A stretch of DNA of 64,000 nt from Euonymus europaeus. Its lineage: Eukaryota; Streptophyta; Magnoliopsida; Celastrales; Celastraceae. The notes under the pieces were generated by a model. That model did not search any database. It was not told the origin of the DNA and saw only the letters and a program-made list of their open reading frames with translations. The stretch lies in NCBI GenBank assembly GCA_963580455.1, contig OY756970.1, positions 3,100,001-3,164,000 of the forward strand, written 5' to 3'. Both the position numbers and the translations under genes were made by a program. Position 1 is the first letter of the stretch; each line of letters begins with the position of its first letter. Of this stretch, positions 1-14,801 are shown one piece after another.

Positions 1-1149
1 TTGTAAGTGATATTGCCTTTGAAGCGTTGGTAAAGCTTTCAAGATGTATTGCCCCTCCTCTATGTAATTGGGCCCTTGACATTGCTTCTGCATTGCACTT
101 AATTCTGACTGAGGAGACTCGTATTCTGTTGGATCTGAGTCCCTCTGCTGAAGAGGAATCCAATGGAAAACCATCCTTGACACTTTTTGAGAGAATTATA
201 AATGGCATATCTGTCTCGTGTAAATCTGGAGCTCTACCTGTAGACTCCTTCACTTTTGTCTTTCCAGTAAGTTTTCCTTGCGTAATGTGATTGATTCTGA
301 TGGGTAACATTTTCTTGTTTTAAACCATAATTTATGTTCGTGTCGCAGATTATTGAGAGGATTCTGTTTTCATCCAAGAAGACAGGACTTCATGATGATG
401 TGCTTCGGATTATTTATTTGCACATGGATCCACTATTGCCTCTTCCTAGGCTTCGCATGCTTTCAGTTACACATCAATCCCTTTTCCTTGCCATAAAATG
501 ATAAGCATATATTAGTTTGAAACGGTTTCTTAGTTGTCATATCATTCACTTCTTGTTTTGTAGGCTCTTTATAATGTTCTTGGTATTCTTCCTGCTTCTC
601 AAGCATCCATTGGATCAGCTCTGAATGAGTTGTGTCTTGGTCTACGACCTGATGAAGTAGCACCTGTAAGTGGCTAGAGTCTTTAAGACTTGGTTTTGTG
701 TTACATTTTTATGTCGTTTAACGTGCTTTCTCTTTTTCAAAGGCATTATGTGGTGTGTATGCCAAAGATGTTCATGTTAGGATGGCCTGCTTAAATGCCA
801 TCAAATGCATTCCAGCTGTTTCTAGCCGTGCTCTTCCTCAGAATCTCGATGTTGCGACAAGTTTGTGGATTGCTTTACATGACCCCGAAAAGGTTTTACT
901 CACCAACTGTATCATCATCATCCTAGCATTTATCCCAAAAGTTTCGGGTCGGCTCAACTATGCCATCAATTTCTCAGTTTTTGTTTTTACTAATTCTTTG
1001 AAAGTTAGCTTATGCATCCTGTTAATGTGGCCAATTTTCAAGTGGTTGATTTTATTATTATATCAATTGTTGATGTTTACATCTTAGTAACATCAATGGT
1101 TAAGTTCAATCATATATACGGAAACCACTCTGGACATACACAGACACAT

Positions 1150-1188
<39 letters not shown>

Positions 1189-4100
1189 CCGCTATGCTTG
1201 TCTACTTTAATAGTTTAATTGAAGATTCACTTGCTCCCTGGGTTGACCTTTATTTGTAATGATCACTGCCATTAAATCTAAAACTAAAAAGACAGTAATC
1301 ATGCCATACATTCTGTTCTGTGTGTCTCGCCTTTCAGTTGTGAGGAGCTTGTTAGCAAATTAAGCTGCACATTGTGCCATTATCGTTTCGGCTGTAACTT
1401 TACTAGATGCCTAAATTATTTGTCTAGAACGCTTGCTCTTTATCAAGGCTTCAGTTGAAACTATTTTAAGGTTGTCAGCCTATAAGTTTTTCTTGTTTAT
1501 TTCCTGCCTTACTCCTGTGGATATTCATAATCATTGTCTAATATTGAAATTAGCAATTTGGGTAGACTTTAGCTGAAACATTAATTGCATTTAAACAAAT
1601 AGAAAAGCATTCAGGCATTCAAACTTGGCATATTACTGAAATATTGATTCTGTCAAACCCTATTTATTCACTGTTGCCAGTGATTTCTACTTGCCATGTC
1701 TAGGCATAGGGGTTTTTCCGACTTACATTTGTGATTATATATTGTAGTTATTTATTTTGTGTTTTACTTTCAAGTTTCCTCTAAGCAGTGTATTTTTTGT
1801 CCTTTGCTACTTGCTGTGCAATTTATGTGCACGTTATTGATGCCAATCAATGTATTGAATATTAGGAATTAAATACCATTACAGATCAAATGTTTCTTGG
1901 TATTGGCGATTTTCATTTAAAGACTACTGTCAATGTCAATTAGTCTATAGAACTTCTTACGTGACATTTTTAATTTTGTCAAGATAGTTGGTAAGTCGGC
2001 TGCTAGAACCTATTTTCATCTTTTCTTTTCTGTTAGAGCTCATTTGCCTTATTCTATTCTTTACTTCTGTAACTTATTTGAGTCAAATATTTGACTATTC
2101 GTTCGTCTCTAATTCCTCTGATATCACAGGTCAACATATGATCATAAAGGATCCAAGGAAAAATAATATTAAGGATCTGATCCTTGTATGCGTTATTTGT
2201 TGAACTTCATAGGCTCTGTTTATTCGGTGAAGAAACCTTGGTAAAACTTTTCAGAATAGCATTTTTGTGTGCTCTGTAGGATGCAGTTGGGCTGTGGCTT
2301 TTTGATCCAAATGACACTTCTTGCTGCCCTATTATGGCATTGGACTCGAGGATTACTGGATGAGTAATAAATTGTGTATCCTCAGATGCTAGTTAAATTA
2401 CTAACTATTAATTCGTCCTCCATGAAGTAATTTACCTCCCAATTCATTGCTTCTTTATCAAACTAAATTGTCCAATTTGCTAGTCTGGTTGGGAACAGAA
2501 AGGAAAGGATTCCGCCACGTTTACTCCCTTGTTTTAAGCCAAATCAGAAAACACTTGTAACAGTACTTTTCCACAAACATCATTCGAAAAATTAACCAAT
2601 AAATCATTTCTGTCCGGAAACTCAACATGAGGACCACTCGCTCCATTGTTGTCTAACTCTCCCCCATAAGCAGACAGTATGAAAATTTGCTATTTCGTTT
2701 TCGTGCAATTAGTATGCTGTATTTGGCAACAATAACCTTTCTGCATAATTTTTTTTCTCCTCCAAAACCTAAGGAGCGGTTAATTAATGGGACTCCAGGA
2801 TTTAAGGCTAAAACCACATTCCTTTCTTGAAAGTTATAATATCACATGTTTTAATGTTGTCTAATTTTCTGGCATCTTCAGACAACCCTAGAAGCTTATT
2901 TTTCGTTGTCTTCCAATTTAATAACATTAGAAGAGGGCACTGGGGAAAGAGACATGTAATAGACTGGTAAACATTATAGTTATTTTGCCAGTGCCTTCCT
3001 CATATTATAGTTATGATGATTTTCATTTACTATAATGGTACCTCGTATTTCCTGTAGAAACTAGAAAGTCAAAGTTGCTGACCGTGATATATTCCTCTTG
3101 GTTTGAAACTTGTTATTCTGCTTACTGCTGGTCGTTTTGTATTGTTAATTCTAGCTTTGCTCTGGTATTATTTCTGTAATATCTCTCTTCCCTTTGCTAT
3201 TATATTTTTGTTGTTGCTGCTTATCTAGGAAATTTATTCAAATTTTATCTTAATGTTTTCAGTCAGTTGCTGAAGCAACAGAGGATATATGGGATCGCTA
3301 TGGGTATGACTTTGGAACTGACTATTCAGGACTTTTTGAAGCGCTGTCTCATATTAATTACAATGTTCGATTGGCTGCTTCGGAGGCATTAGCTGCAGCT
3401 TTGGATGAAAAACCTGATTCCATACAGGTTAATTTAAGGTTTAAGTATTTGTTTTCAAATTTTTGTTGTAAAGGAGTTTTCCATTAATGGTTTAGTGATA
3501 TTTTCAGGAAACACTATCTGCGTTGTTTTCTTTGTATATTCGGGATACTGGTTTCAGCAAAGACAATGTTGATTCTGGTTGGCTTGGCAGACAGGGAATA
3601 GCTTTGTCTTTAAATTCTGCTGCTGATGTTCTGAGAACAAAAGACCTTCCTGTTGTTGTGACATTCCTGATTTCACGGGCACTGGTACTAAAATATTTTC
3701 TTCGCTTCTCTTCTCATGACTCAATAATCTGTACTGAATATTCCAAATTTGCCAGGATTTCTTACATGGATGTATAGGAGAAATATGCTTGATATATGAC
3801 AATTTCCTTCATCAATTATTTTACCTTATTATTATCATTGTTTCTTGCTACATATAAGAAGATTAACTATGAGGCTCCCTTTCCTATAGGTATATAATTA
3901 GCACAAAATTGTGTCTTAGATTTGTTTTTCTGTCTTCTCTTGGTTGCTTTTTTCTTTGAGAACATATGATATATAGTATTATGCTTATATTGTTAATGAT
4001 ACTTGCTTATCAAAATAGTTTCAATAGCAGCAGAAGGTAATTTTAATATTTATGGAGCCTTAGGGCCATTGCTCTTTGTATCGAAGCCAAGCCATTATGT

Positions 4101-7100
4101 TGTATCTCAAGAATGAGTTATTGGTCCCTTCAAACAAAGCTTTACTGCACCGGTTGTACTCCTTGGAAGAACCTAGTCTAGATGAGGAAACATTTTAAAC
4201 TAAAGTAGTAGTATCACCGTCACTGTGATTTTAAGGTTCATCCATTGTTTCTTTTGTGGCTGACTACTTTTGTATTAAATTTGTGAATGCTTTTGTCTTG
4301 TAGGCTGATCCTAATGCAGATGTTCGTGGAAGAATGATTAATGCTGGTATCTTGATTATTGATAAGCATGGCAGAGATAATGTTTCCTTGTTATTTCCAA
4401 TATTTGAGAACTACTTAAACAAAAAGGTTAGTCTTCCACTGACATCAGATGTAACTGCTGAACAAAATGCCTAATGTCATTATTACCTTTTGTTTTAAAA
4501 TTATGTTTTTAATATATATTAAGTGGTTGCATAGGAGGCGATGATTACATTCTTGTATGAATATGTCCATACATAGTGTTCTATTTACTTCTGCTTGTCC
4601 TTAGACATCGGATGTATATGGTCTCACCTTTTCGATTATGTAATATAAGTTTCATTCTTCCTCAGGCATCTGATGAAGAGAAATATGATTTGGTGCGTGA
4701 GGGTGTAGTTATTTTTACTGGAGCCTTGGCAAAACATCTGGCAAAGGTATCAACTTTATTATACATATACATACATATACATATCCGAGTAAATTACTGG
4801 AGAATTTTATACAATTCTGCATGTTTGTTTAGCCTGAATTTTATGCATGCTAACAGGATGATCCCAGAGTTCACACTGTTGTGGAGAAGTTATTGGATGT
4901 CATAAACACTCCATCAGAAGCTGTGCAACGTGCAGTCTCAACATGCCTTTCGCCATTGATGCAATCAAAGCAAGTATGTTGCAAGTTTGCTACGAGGATG
5001 CTAAGCTATTCTAAGTCTTGTGCATTTTTCTTCTGCTTGTTTGGAGACTTTATGGTGTGGCGGATGTGGAACTTGTGTGTCTTTGCTTTTTGCATGTGTT
5101 CTTGCATGTGTATACTATAGGGTGCCTGGTTGTGCATTCATCTAATTCTAGAAAACTAAAGATCTTATATATAAGTATGATTTAACCTTAAAGGACCTGC
5201 ATACTGTAAAAATAGTGACAAGCTTATAAATTTCTTGTGGTGCACTTCTTCTTTTGAGTGTCTAGACAAGTGAAAGTGAATGGTCTATTTATTGCCTTTC
5301 TGAAGATCTGTGCGAAGTACTTTACAAACTCTGGATCTCAAGTTTTGAACTTGTTCATATGTTAGGTAGATGCTCTCTCAAACCTTGCCCCTTTTGTTTT
5401 GGAAGAACAAATAAGATGGTCTTGTTTGAATTCGTTTATGCTTTGTAGAAGGAATCACCTTGATGTCATGGTTTGGTTTCTTGCTTTAGGATGATGCACA
5501 GGCCCTTGTTTCCAGGCTTATGGATCAACTAATGAAGAGTGACAAATATGGAGAACGCCGTGGAGCAGCTTTTGGACTTGCTGGAGTGGTTAAGGGTTTT
5601 GGAATCCCTTGCTTGAAGAAGTATGGCATTGTTGGTGCACTACAGGAAGCTTTCACTAATAGGTTTGTTGCCTTCTCCTATTTTGACTGTGCATTCTCTT
5701 ACTTCATGCTCATAATATTGGCCATGCTTGTAGAGCGATGAACTATGCATATTTGCATGTGTTTCTTTTGTGTGTTATCAAGGTAAGGTTGCTTTGTATT
5801 TTATGTGAGCTCATTTATGAGTAGTTGTTTAGTTTATGCATTTGCGTTTCTGTGAATTGATGATAGAATAGTGTCGTGGTATCATGTGTCATATTGATGC
5901 GACATCAATCACCACTGGAACATGCCGTGGGAAGAAAAAGGAGTTTCTTTGTGTGCAAAGTATACCCAGCAACCGCTACACTTTTGTCAGTAAGGTGTTG
6001 GAAGATCCAAAAGTAATTCATTGAAAGATAGATATACAGTTATACACTCTTGGGAGTCCTTTCGTCCTAGATTGCATGGCTAGAAATTTTCTAATGGTGA
6101 TTACTGATTAGACTATTATAATAATTAAAATGTAACCTATCACTTGTTTCTTTGTGGTGCCACATTTAGCTATTTTGTATTAGCTTACAGGAAAACACAT
6201 TGCTGGAAGTGGCATATTGACCTCATTCCATCCCTAGGCATTTTTCAATCTTATTGGTCAATCTGATCTCTCAACAGTTTCTCTACAAACTCAGGATCAT
6301 AATTTTAAAGTTATGACAATTTTCTATGGAATTAATCTATAGATATTTCCTTTTTCTCCCTTGCTTTTGAGCAAATGATATGTCCTTTCTATTTAATTGG
6401 CAAATGTACACACGTGCCTTTCTATCTGAAGCAAACCTCGTATGTCAGTGCATACGATTGATTAGAATACCGAAAGTTCTCTGATTTGAGAATTATGACA
6501 AGCTTAGGTTAGTGGTTTGGGTTGCTGATGAACATTTGAAATCGTCTTATCATAACGATTTAGAGTTTCGAATTGATTTCTTTGAAATCTTGAAAAATGT
6601 ATTTTGTTTCCATAACCATGATAATTATATTTTGTTCTATATTGTGGGAGACTACCTTTAGTCAACCTCAGCCATTTTACTAGTCATTGTTTTATTGACC
6701 TTGTTTTTATCTGAAATCCTTCACAGGAATTCCGCAAAAAGTCGCGAGGGAGCTTTATTGGCTTTTGAATGCCTCTGTGAAAAGCTTGGAAGACTATTTG
6801 AACCGTACGTAGACATAAAAATATTACTTAAACAGAAGGCATGTCACCATTTAATTTATTAATATAACTCTAATTTTGGCTTTTGTGACCAGGTATGTTA
6901 TCCAAATGTTACCGCTGCTTTTGGTTTCTTTCTCTGACAATGTTGTTGCTGTTCGAGAAGCTGCTGAATGTGCCGCTCGTTCAGTGATGTCTCAATTAAC
7001 TGCACAGGGTGTGAAGCTTGTTCTCCCATCTCTTTTGAAGGTATATTATAGACACTATTTAAATCACTTTTGACATTTTAATTTGCTTAGATTTGCACCT

Positions 7101-10100
7101 TAGTGGAATTTATCATGTTATTTTGGACATAACTTTGGTTTTTCTACTAACTTCTGATATGGTTGTCATTGTCATGATTGCCAAATCACTGTTTAATCTG
7201 TCAGTCCTTGATGTTTTGGAAGAATTTAGGTGTTGGGAAGTGATAAAGACAATGTCTTCCTTAATTGAAGTGATGCATAATTGCATATCTAGAAGCATTG
7301 TAGTAGATAACTCTATATCTTCTGCCTTACAAATCATATCCATGTATCCATATATTTGTAGAGATATAGGGCATGCTTTGCGACAGCTTCATGGAATGGC
7401 ACGTTCATCTTTAGTAAAGATAAAAAAAGAACACGTTTGCTTATATGATTTTTTGAAACTGAGGTAGGGAATCATAACATTTATTTTGTTACAAGATAAA
7501 CAAACCAGGCCACATATTTAACTTTTTTTGTCCTAATTGGTTCTACTTTCCACTTAATAATGTCTGGATTTCTTTTGCATCGAGACATAGTTTTTCTAGA
7601 TGATTCTATGCCATGCCATTTTTTCAGTAACAATTCTGCAAAACAAACAATTTCCATTTTTGTATTTTGGTACTGAAATTTGTTCACAAGAACAGCTATT
7701 GAAAGCATTTTGTTTTCAAACTACCTTCTAAGGCGATGCTGTTAAAGACCTCCATATTCTATTCGATGGGAGAGGGTTCTGCTGTGTTGGCTTTAGGAAT
7801 GTCATATCCAGTACTGTGCATCCATGCCCAAGGATAATATATTACACATTGCCAACTGTAGTAGAAAATTTTCATAGTATTTGCTGAATATTTTTTTAAA
7901 GTCGTCGTATGTACAGGTAAATTTTCTTCCACGTTTGGTCTTAGTTAGATGAAACTGTTGTGTGTTTCAAGTGCTATGCTCTGTGGACTATTATTATGCT
8001 AATGATTCATAGGCATTGTGTGCAAAACTATGTGAGCTGTTTCATCTTTGTAATCATATTTGCTGCCCTTCTTACTTCCTAAGTAGGTCAGAGCTGTTTT
8101 GGGGTAATGCTCTTAGAAAGCTGTTACTTTTCTTAGTGGCTGCATATAGCTAAATATGATTGTCTAACAAAGACACAAATATGATTCTTACCTTTATCTT
8201 TCTAATTTTGCAAGAGCCATCGATTAATTATTGTATATACATAATACTCTATGTTGGTTCTGATATCAGTGAGTTTTTCTCTATTTTTGTCTGAATGAAA
8301 TTAATAATGATCCATATGTAAAATCCTGTAAATAATGTTTCATTCCTTGTGAACAATCGAACAATTAATCTGCTGGCTATATGCATAATTTTTTCAGGGT
8401 CTTGAGGATAAGGCTTGGCGTACAAAACAAAGTAGTGTGCAACTGCTTGGTGCTATGGCATACTGTGCTCCTAAGCAACTGTCCCAATGCCTTCCAAGAA
8501 TTGTGCCGAAACTTACTGAGGTTTTTCCATAACTTTAGTAGCTGCATTCATTTTCTGATGGTGGCTTCGACCACATTGAAGATGATTTATCACCTTAATA
8601 TTAATTGCTTTTATTGTCAAAGGTATTGACGGATACACATCCAAAAGTCCAGTCAGCAGGACAGACAGCCCTTCAGCAGGTTATATAATTCCTTGTGAAT
8701 TATTTTGTACCTTGTTACCTAGTTTCTTTTGTGCTTAACTAGCTTATGTGTTGCTCTTAGGTTGGGAGTGTTATTAGAAACCCAGAAATATCTTCTCTTG
8801 TTTCCACTCTTCTGTTGGGTCTTACAGATCCCAATGACTATACAAAATATTCTCTTGATGTTCTCCTCCAAGTAAGGATACTGAGAATAATCTTTTATTT
8901 TAATGATAATTGTTTCCTTTCTAACGAATGATGGAATTAAAGTCTTAATTTTATTTTAATGCTCTAAATCTGTATTGGTAATTGGGTATGTTGCAGACAA
9001 CTTTTGTTAATTCCATTGATGCTCCTTCGCTTGCGCTATTGGTTCCTATAGTACATAGAGGGCTGAGGGAGAGAAGTGCTGAAACAAAAAAGAAGGCTGC
9101 ACAAATAGTTGGAAACATGTGTTCATTAGTAACGGAACCAACGGATATGATCCCTTATATCGGGTTGCTTCTTCCTGAAGTGAAAAAGGTGTTGGTTTAC
9201 TGTAGTTCCATTTTTCTGAAGTTGCAAGATTTTGCTCTGTATGAGACTATGCCTTTATTGATTGCTTTGAAATTGTAAATAGGTTCTTGTGGATCCGATT
9301 CCAGAAGTTCGGTCAGTTGCAGCCAGGGCCCTTGGATCTCTTATCAGAGGAATGGGAGAGTACAACTTCCCTGATCTGGTTCCATGGTTATTTGACACTC
9401 TTAAATCTGATAGCAGTAATGTCGAGCGCTCTGGAGCTGCTCAAGGGTTGAGTGAGGTTAAAATTTGTCTCATAATTTTTTGTTCAAAGTGCTTTTGATT
9501 CTGTGATTAACGATTTTTTTTTTAATTGTGAACAAATGTTTGATGATTCAATGTTTCCTTGTGGTGTTTCTAATGAAATATATAGAATAAAGCTTAGATT
9601 GGTGAAACTACTTGGATTCATTTTGGGAATAATATATATTTTTGTTTATGTGAGATGTTTTTTTGCTGATACTGATTGCAATGTACTTTGGATTTATTTG
9701 CTCTAGTTTAGACGTTCTATTTAACTCTACATTTGGTATCGGTATATCGAATGCCATGCAGGGAGGGTGAGTTTACTGGTGACTTGCTGCATAGTAACAA
9801 TCAAAAGTAGTCCATATAAATATAGCTTGCACATTTGGAAAAGTGTTGCAGTTTCAGTTTTGGAGTACAATTTCTGTTGTCTTATTGGAGTAGGTTTAGG
9901 TTACTCATAATATAATGAGTACTGTTTTGTTTAACTATCCAAAGTTCCAAACAAGTGTTGAAATTGGTTTGTGTATGATACAACAATTCTTCTGTTTATA
10001 CTGTAACATTTTCTTTAACCCCTTTGTGTTTTGTAGTTACTATGTTAGTTTATCTTTTTATTTCTTGAATTTTAGTGTCCATTTTTTCTTTTATTTTTTG

Positions 10101-13100
10101 TGTGTTTCCGATTGTTCTGTTTAATTCTATCGTTGTTTACTATGAGGTTTTCTTCATTTTATCTTCAGGTTCTAGCTGCCCTTGGTACAGAGTACTTTGA
10201 GCACGTACTTCCTGATATTATCCGAAACTGTTCTCATCAAAGAGCATCTGTGCGTGATGGATATCTAACTCTTTTCAAGGTATTGGTGTTGGATTCTTTT
10301 TTCAAATGTATTTAAAGGCTTTTTGGTATGAGCTTGTATTCATTGCTGACTGTAAAAACAATGTTTGCAGTATTTGCCTAGGTCACTGGGTGTTCAGTTC
10401 CAGAACTATTTGCAGCAGGTGCTGCCTGCCATTTTAGATGGTAAATGCTGTGCTTTCTTGGATCTCTGCTCTGCTTTAGAGTTTAGATATTTTATTTGCT
10501 CGTTTTCCCTTTAAAAATTTGGTTTCTTTATATAGTTGGTTGTATATGCTTCTGCAGGTCTGGCGGATGAGAATGAATCTGTGCGTGATGCAGCTCTAGG
10601 TGCTGGACATGTTCTTGTGGAGCACTATGCAACAACGTAACCAATTTTTATAACCTTTTTTGTTCTTTTTTATCTTTCCTAGTTCCAGTACTGTCCTGTA
10701 TTTTGGTGATGAGATGTCACCAAATTCCGTTTGCATTTTTGATGGATTGAGATATCTTGTAAGAGGGCAAAACCAATTTGCAAAGACGATTGGTAATCTC
10801 TTCTGATTACCTTGAGATTTTCTCGAATTATTTTTCTTTCTGCAATACTGACAACTTAACAAGTAGTAAACTTAGGTTAGTTATTGAATTATGGTGATTC
10901 AAGTGTATATCTTAACCAGAACTTGTATGCCTTACCTTGCACTCGATACTTGACTTCTTGTTTCAGATATTTTCTGGTGCTTCCATGTTTACTAATATGC
11001 CTTGTACCACAGGTCTTTACCGCTACTTCTTCCAGCTGTAGAGGATGGTATTTTTAATGATAGTTGGCGTATTCGACAAAGCTCTGTGGAACTTTTGGGG
11101 GATCTCTTGTTTAAGGTTTGTTCTTACATATGTTTCTTCGTCCTTTGAGATAATTCTTGAATTTATATTGTTAGTTACATGAGATGGCCTGCCTTTATCC
11201 AGGTTGCTGGAACCTCTGGAAAAGCTCTACTTGAGGGTGGCAGTGATGATGAAGGTGCTAGCACTGAAGCTCAAGGGCGTGCGATTATTGAGGTTTTAGG
11301 AAGGGATAAACGTAATGAAGTTCTTGCTGCTTTATACATGGTTCGAACAGATGTCAGCATATCCGTACGTCAGGTAATGCAGTTACATTGCGGTAAATTC
11401 TATGTTTGACTCAAGTTGCATACATTCAGCTTAATAGCATTTTGTTGCAATTGAACTCAAGTCTCCTACACCTTTGCCAGGCTGCCCTACATGTGTGGAA
11501 AACTATAGTGGCAAATACTCCAAAGACGCTCAAAGAAATCATGCCAGTTTTAATGAATACTTTAATTAGTTCTCTTGCATCTTCATCCTTTGAGAGGCGA
11601 CAGGTATTTTCTAATTTTTCATGGAGGTATCTTATGACTTGCAGTTTATTGAATATTTAAGTCATTTTTCCTGTTACCTGTGTAGGTTGCTGGACGCGCA
11701 TTGGGTGAACTTGTTCGTAAGCTTGGTGAAAGGGTACTTCCCATGGTAATCCCGATACTGGCCCGAGGGTTGCAGGATCCCAATGCTAGCAGAAGACAGG
11801 TAAGATTTCTGTTCAGGCCAAAAAAAAAAGAGTGGAAATTATGGCAACTGTATTTTTCAATAAACCTTTTTTTGTTTAGTCCATGAAGTAATTGAATATC
11901 TTTATCTTCTTTAATGATATTTGCGGTAAGGGTTGATAAATAGCCCATATTTAGGAGCCCATATCTAAACAATAAGGGTTAAACCTTAAGGGGACCGAAT
12001 TTGGTAAACCCTAGAAGGCTCATGTATCGGATTTCCATGCAGTAACCTAAACAATAACCGTTAAATCCTAAGGGGAATAGATTCGCTAAAACCTCACGGC
12101 TAATAATTAATTTGAAAAACCATAAAACCAAATAAATGTTCAGCATATTGATTAAGGTAGTATAATAATTAAATAAAATAGAGAAATTAATAGAATAACT
12201 AAATATGGGCTACCATGGGTTCCCAAAATATGGGCTACATATAATTTTCCTTGCGGTAAACTTACATTCTGCGATTATGCCTTGTCAATCGCTTTTTTCC
12301 ATTGGGGATATTAGAGTTTATTCAAAGTTGTGCCCAATGCTTCGACTTCATTTGCAATTAGATAACTCATCATTTCTGTCCTAGATACTATTAAGTTGAT
12401 GTTATAGACAAACTGATTTAATTGAAAGAAACAGTCAAAGAAGAAACAGTGCTGTCAGGGTATGAGGGAGTAGATGCATGTGCCCTTATACCTAGGTTGC
12501 AATAAATAGTTATTTGTAAATTGTACTATGTCTGTGTTCGCCCTTCAACGGTGTTAGGCTTCAAACCATTTCTTTTCTTTGTTTACATATTCTCAACATA
12601 TCACCACCACCACCTCCCAGTACTCTTCTTTTTTTCTTATCCTCTTTTTATGGTGGTTCTTTTATGTACTGCTTTTGGTAAACGGAGACTGGTGTAAAGA
12701 GTTACAGTATGTACTATGTGGTTTGATGATAGTATGGATGCAGATGAACGCTTTCTGTTCCCTGTTTGTTTTGGAAGCTTGACACTGTTAAGATTCACAA
12801 TTTGATGAAATTACTAAAGGACATGAAAGTTTATGGAAAAATAAATTAGAGATTGAGGAAGTGGTGGCTAGTTCTTTTGTTTTTTGTTTGTTTGTTGTGT
12901 GTTAGAGAAGTACGAGGATCACAGTAAAGGTAGAAAAAACCCAGAAGCAAAAGATGGGTATGTTTGACATCTCACGGCTATATTAACAATGGTTATGATG
13001 TTGGCTTAAAATGTAAGCTTAAAGCTGGTATGCCCCCTAAGCACGTTTAAAGTATTTATGACATGAGAGTAGACAACGTTATCACAATCTACTAAACAAA

Positions 13101-14766
13101 ACAGTTTTTCATTGATATCTGTTAATTTTTTTGGGACAAGTAACGGTTTTGCCCCTGTACTTTCAAAAAAGGGTCAATTGAGCCCCTAAACTTTTTTTTG
13201 GACCAAATGGACCCTTTTACTTAGTAAAGAAGTCCACGTTACCCCCTACGTATGTTTTCCGTCCAAAAAGGGCTGATGTGGCAGTTAAGTGTTGACATGA
13301 ATTTGTAATTCAAATAAATAAATATTGATGTGGAAAAAAATATATTTGCCAATGAAATGACGACACGTGTCATTTAAAAAATCTAAAGTATAATTTAGAA
13401 GCATTTTTCCAGCTCATTTAACTGATTGAGAAGGGTCATTGAAGCTCTTATAGTTCAATAGGTAGGCCAAATAAGCCCCTGTGCTCCAGAAAAGTGGTTC
13501 AAATGAGTCCCTGTATTAAAATCAGTTTCATACAATCCAACACAGAACTCAATATCAGGGATTTGAAGGTTACTCTGGCTGTCCACTTTAAAGGGATTGT
13601 GCATATTGGTTTTATGAGATTTTGGTATGTGCTTCCTACTAGTCTAAATCATCAGATTTAGGTTTTTTTTTCTCTAATAGCAAACTGATGCACCAGGTGT
13701 ATGTATACAGATTCATTCGAGTACTGAGCATTGAATCCTTACATAATCAGCCAAAATAGAAAGCAAAATCTCTCCCTTTCATCATATTTAAGATTATTTT
13801 TTTCCCTTGCTAAATAGATGCACCAGGTGTCTGTATACAGATTTATTGAAGAACCAAGCATGAAATCCCTCCATAAGCAGCCAATGTAGCCAACACCATT
13901 TTATGTAGCATTCAATCACATTTCACTTTTTATGGCCTCTCATGCTAATATGGAGGGCAGCTCATGTTGGTTTGGATGTAAACTCATTTCTGCCAAGGAG
14001 CGTATGAAACTGATTACCTTGATTTTTCTAGTTTGAGTTATGTGTTGGATTGTATGAAACTGATTTTAATACAGGGGCTCATTTGAACCACTTTTCTGGA
14101 GTACAGGGGCTGATTTGGCCTACCTATTAAACTATAAGGGCTTCAATGACCCTTCTCAATCAGTTAAATGAGCTGGAAAAATGCTTCCAAATTATACTTT
14201 AGATTTTTTAAATGACACGTGTCTTCATTTCATTGGCAAATAATTTTTTTTCCACATCAATATTTATTTATTTGAATTACAAATTCCACGTCAACACTTA
14301 ACTGCCACATCAGCCCTTTTTGGATGGAAAACATGTTAAGGGGTAACGTAGCCTTCTTTGCTAAGTAAAAGGGCTCATTTGGTCCAAAAAAAAGTTTAGG
14401 GGCTCAAGTGACTCTTTTTTGAAAGTACAGGGGCGAAACCGTTACTTGTCCCAATTTTTTTTCCCAATCTTTTTGCTGCATTTGGATAAGCTTATTTTTA
14501 TATTTGCTCCAAATGATCCCTTGGGAATATGAAAAATGTTATTTGAATGATGTGCCGCCGTGCATACTAGATTAAGGGGTTTATATGTCGATGCATTCAA
14601 CTGGAGCATTTCTTTGTTGATTTTAGTCTACTGGCTTTAATCTTTCAGTGAAGCAAGGATTTGGATGGGGTATAATTTTGATATTTTATCTGCAAATGCA
14701 TATAAAATTATGTTTACGGAGAGCAATTTGAGAAATTAGGAATCTGTCTGGGTTTTATGTACTAGA

Positions 14767-14801
<35 letters not shown>

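Noticed and set aside
7093..7467. 124-codon ORF inside GCN1
   Set aside because: It lies wholly in an intron whose flanking exons join perfectly in phase; no family resemblance.
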